Of a DNA stretch of 7,654 bases, positions 7,232 to 7,654 are shown in pieces; positions within the stretch are counted from its first letter, which is position 1; each line of letters begins with the position of its first letter. The DNA is taken from assembly GCA_017381835.1 (NCBI GenBank), contig JAFOBK010000256.1, positions 1-7,654 on the forward strand. The letters are read 5' to 3'. Origin of the DNA: Oscillospiraceae bacterium (GTDB taxonomy: Bacteria > Bacillota_A > Clostridia > Oscillospirales > Oscillospiraceae). Below the pieces are notes generated by a model that saw only the letters and a list, made by a program, of their open reading frames with translations, did no database searches and was not told the origin of the DNA. Made by a program: the position numbers and the translations under genes.

Positions 7232-7654
7232 TTAGGCCTCCCCAGTTTTGATAGCAGCCTGGACTGCATCCACAGTCATCTTGGGGTAGACCTTGCCATT
7301 AATGGTAACAGCAGGAGCAATACCGCAAACGCCGATGCAGCGCAGTGCATCGATGGTAAACAGGCCGTCAGCGGTAGTCTCGCCGGGCTTTACACCCAGG
7401 ATCTCGGAGAACTTGTCGATGATCTGCTGAGCGCCCTTAACATAGCAGGCAGTACCCAGGCAGCAGCCGATGACATACTTGCCCTTCGGCTCCAGAGAGA
7501 AGAAGGAATAGAAGGTGACAACACCGTAGATCTCAGCCACGGAGATGCCGGTTTTCTTGGAAACGAGCTGCTGGACTTCCAAAGGAATGTATCCATACTC
7601 GTTCTGGATGTCGCTGAGGATCATCATCAGGGGAGTCTTTTCACCGGCATAGCG
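7232..7654 (-). CDS. NuoE/HydC-like [2Fe-2S] thioredoxin-fold subunit, C-terminal part (runs off right edge)
   Basis: The frame stays open to the window edge, giving 140 residues. The visible part begins RYAGEKTPLMMILSDIQNEY, so the methionines at 10-11 are internal: NuoE relatives have this helix preceded by further residues, and roughly 20 N-terminal residues are probably missing. The four [2Fe-2S] ligands are present as C65-x4-C70 (CLGTAC) and C106-x3-C110 (CIGVCG). GVVTFYSFFSLEPKGKY (44-60) is the usual family segment before the first cysteine pair. In complex I and in NAD-linked or electron-bifurcating [FeFe]-hydrogenases, this 24-kDa-type subunit passes electrons alongside the NuoF/HydB flavoprotein. 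In a fermentative Clostridia-like host the hydrogenase role is more likely (inference), with partner genes expected to the right or elsewhere. It is the last gene of its transcript, ending at the 7076-7107 terminator. Confidence 0.93.
   Translation of the reverse strand, partial: RYAGEKTPLMMILSDIQNEYGYIPLEVQQLVSKKTGISVAEIYGVVTFYSFFSLEPKGKYVIGCCLGTACYVKGAQQIIDKFSEILGVKPGETTADGLFTIDALRCIGVCGIAPAVTINGKVYPKMTVDAVQAAIKTGEA

Noticed and set aside
7232..7627. Treating the methionine at 7627 as the true start of the NuoE-like protein.
   Set aside because: The frame remains open to the edge with family-like residues before it and there is no ribosome binding site upstream of that ATG, so the gene is cut by the window.
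1..7654. tRNA, rRNA, CRISPR arrays, transposase genes, prophage or attachment-site repeats.
   Set aside because: No cloverleaf, regularly spaced repeat, transposase motif or long direct repeat was seen on either strand by eye.

Overview
The window looks like chromosomal DNA of an anaerobic Gram-positive, most likely a gut-type Clostridia/Oscillospiraceae member. This is an inference from the strong GGAGG-type ribosome binding sites, the YesM/YesN-type two-component pair, the LplB-type permease start, a CUT1-style sugar locus and a NuoE/HydC-like redox subunit. No rRNA or other marker gene is present to fix the taxonomy.

Left part, minus strand (1-3141): a three-gene run reads leftwards. It holds a membrane sensor histidine kinase (YesM type), a response regulator with an AraC-type DNA-binding domain (YesN type) overlapping it by 26 bp, and, after a 26-bp gap with a clear ribosome binding site, the first 43 codons of a protein that looks like an LplB/YtcP-type ABC sugar permease cut by the window edge. 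A good sigma-A-like promoter sits upstream of the kinase.

Middle part, plus strand (3301-6243): divergent from the kinase, an FAD-dependent oxidoreductase (PF12831-like) is followed after 12 bp by a family 43 glycoside hydrolase with a discoidin-like (F5/8 type C) domain and a C-terminal FN3-like tail. The hydrolase's ribosome binding site overlaps the oxidoreductase stop, so the two are probably one coupled operon. Neither has a signal peptide. The natural reading is that the two-component system senses an extracellular saccharide, the ABC importer brings it in, and the hydrolase and the flavoprotein process it in the cytoplasm.

Right part (6244-7654): a more AT-rich histidine-phosphatase gene is broken by a one-base frameshift in a T run, which separates its two catalytic histidines. 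Converging on it from the right edge is the C-terminal 140 residues of a NuoE/HydC-like [2Fe-2S] thioredoxin-fold subunit, with a perfect 14-bp terminator hairpin downstream. These two genes look unrelated to the saccharide locus. No tRNA, rRNA, CRISPR array, insertion sequence or large repeat was seen.
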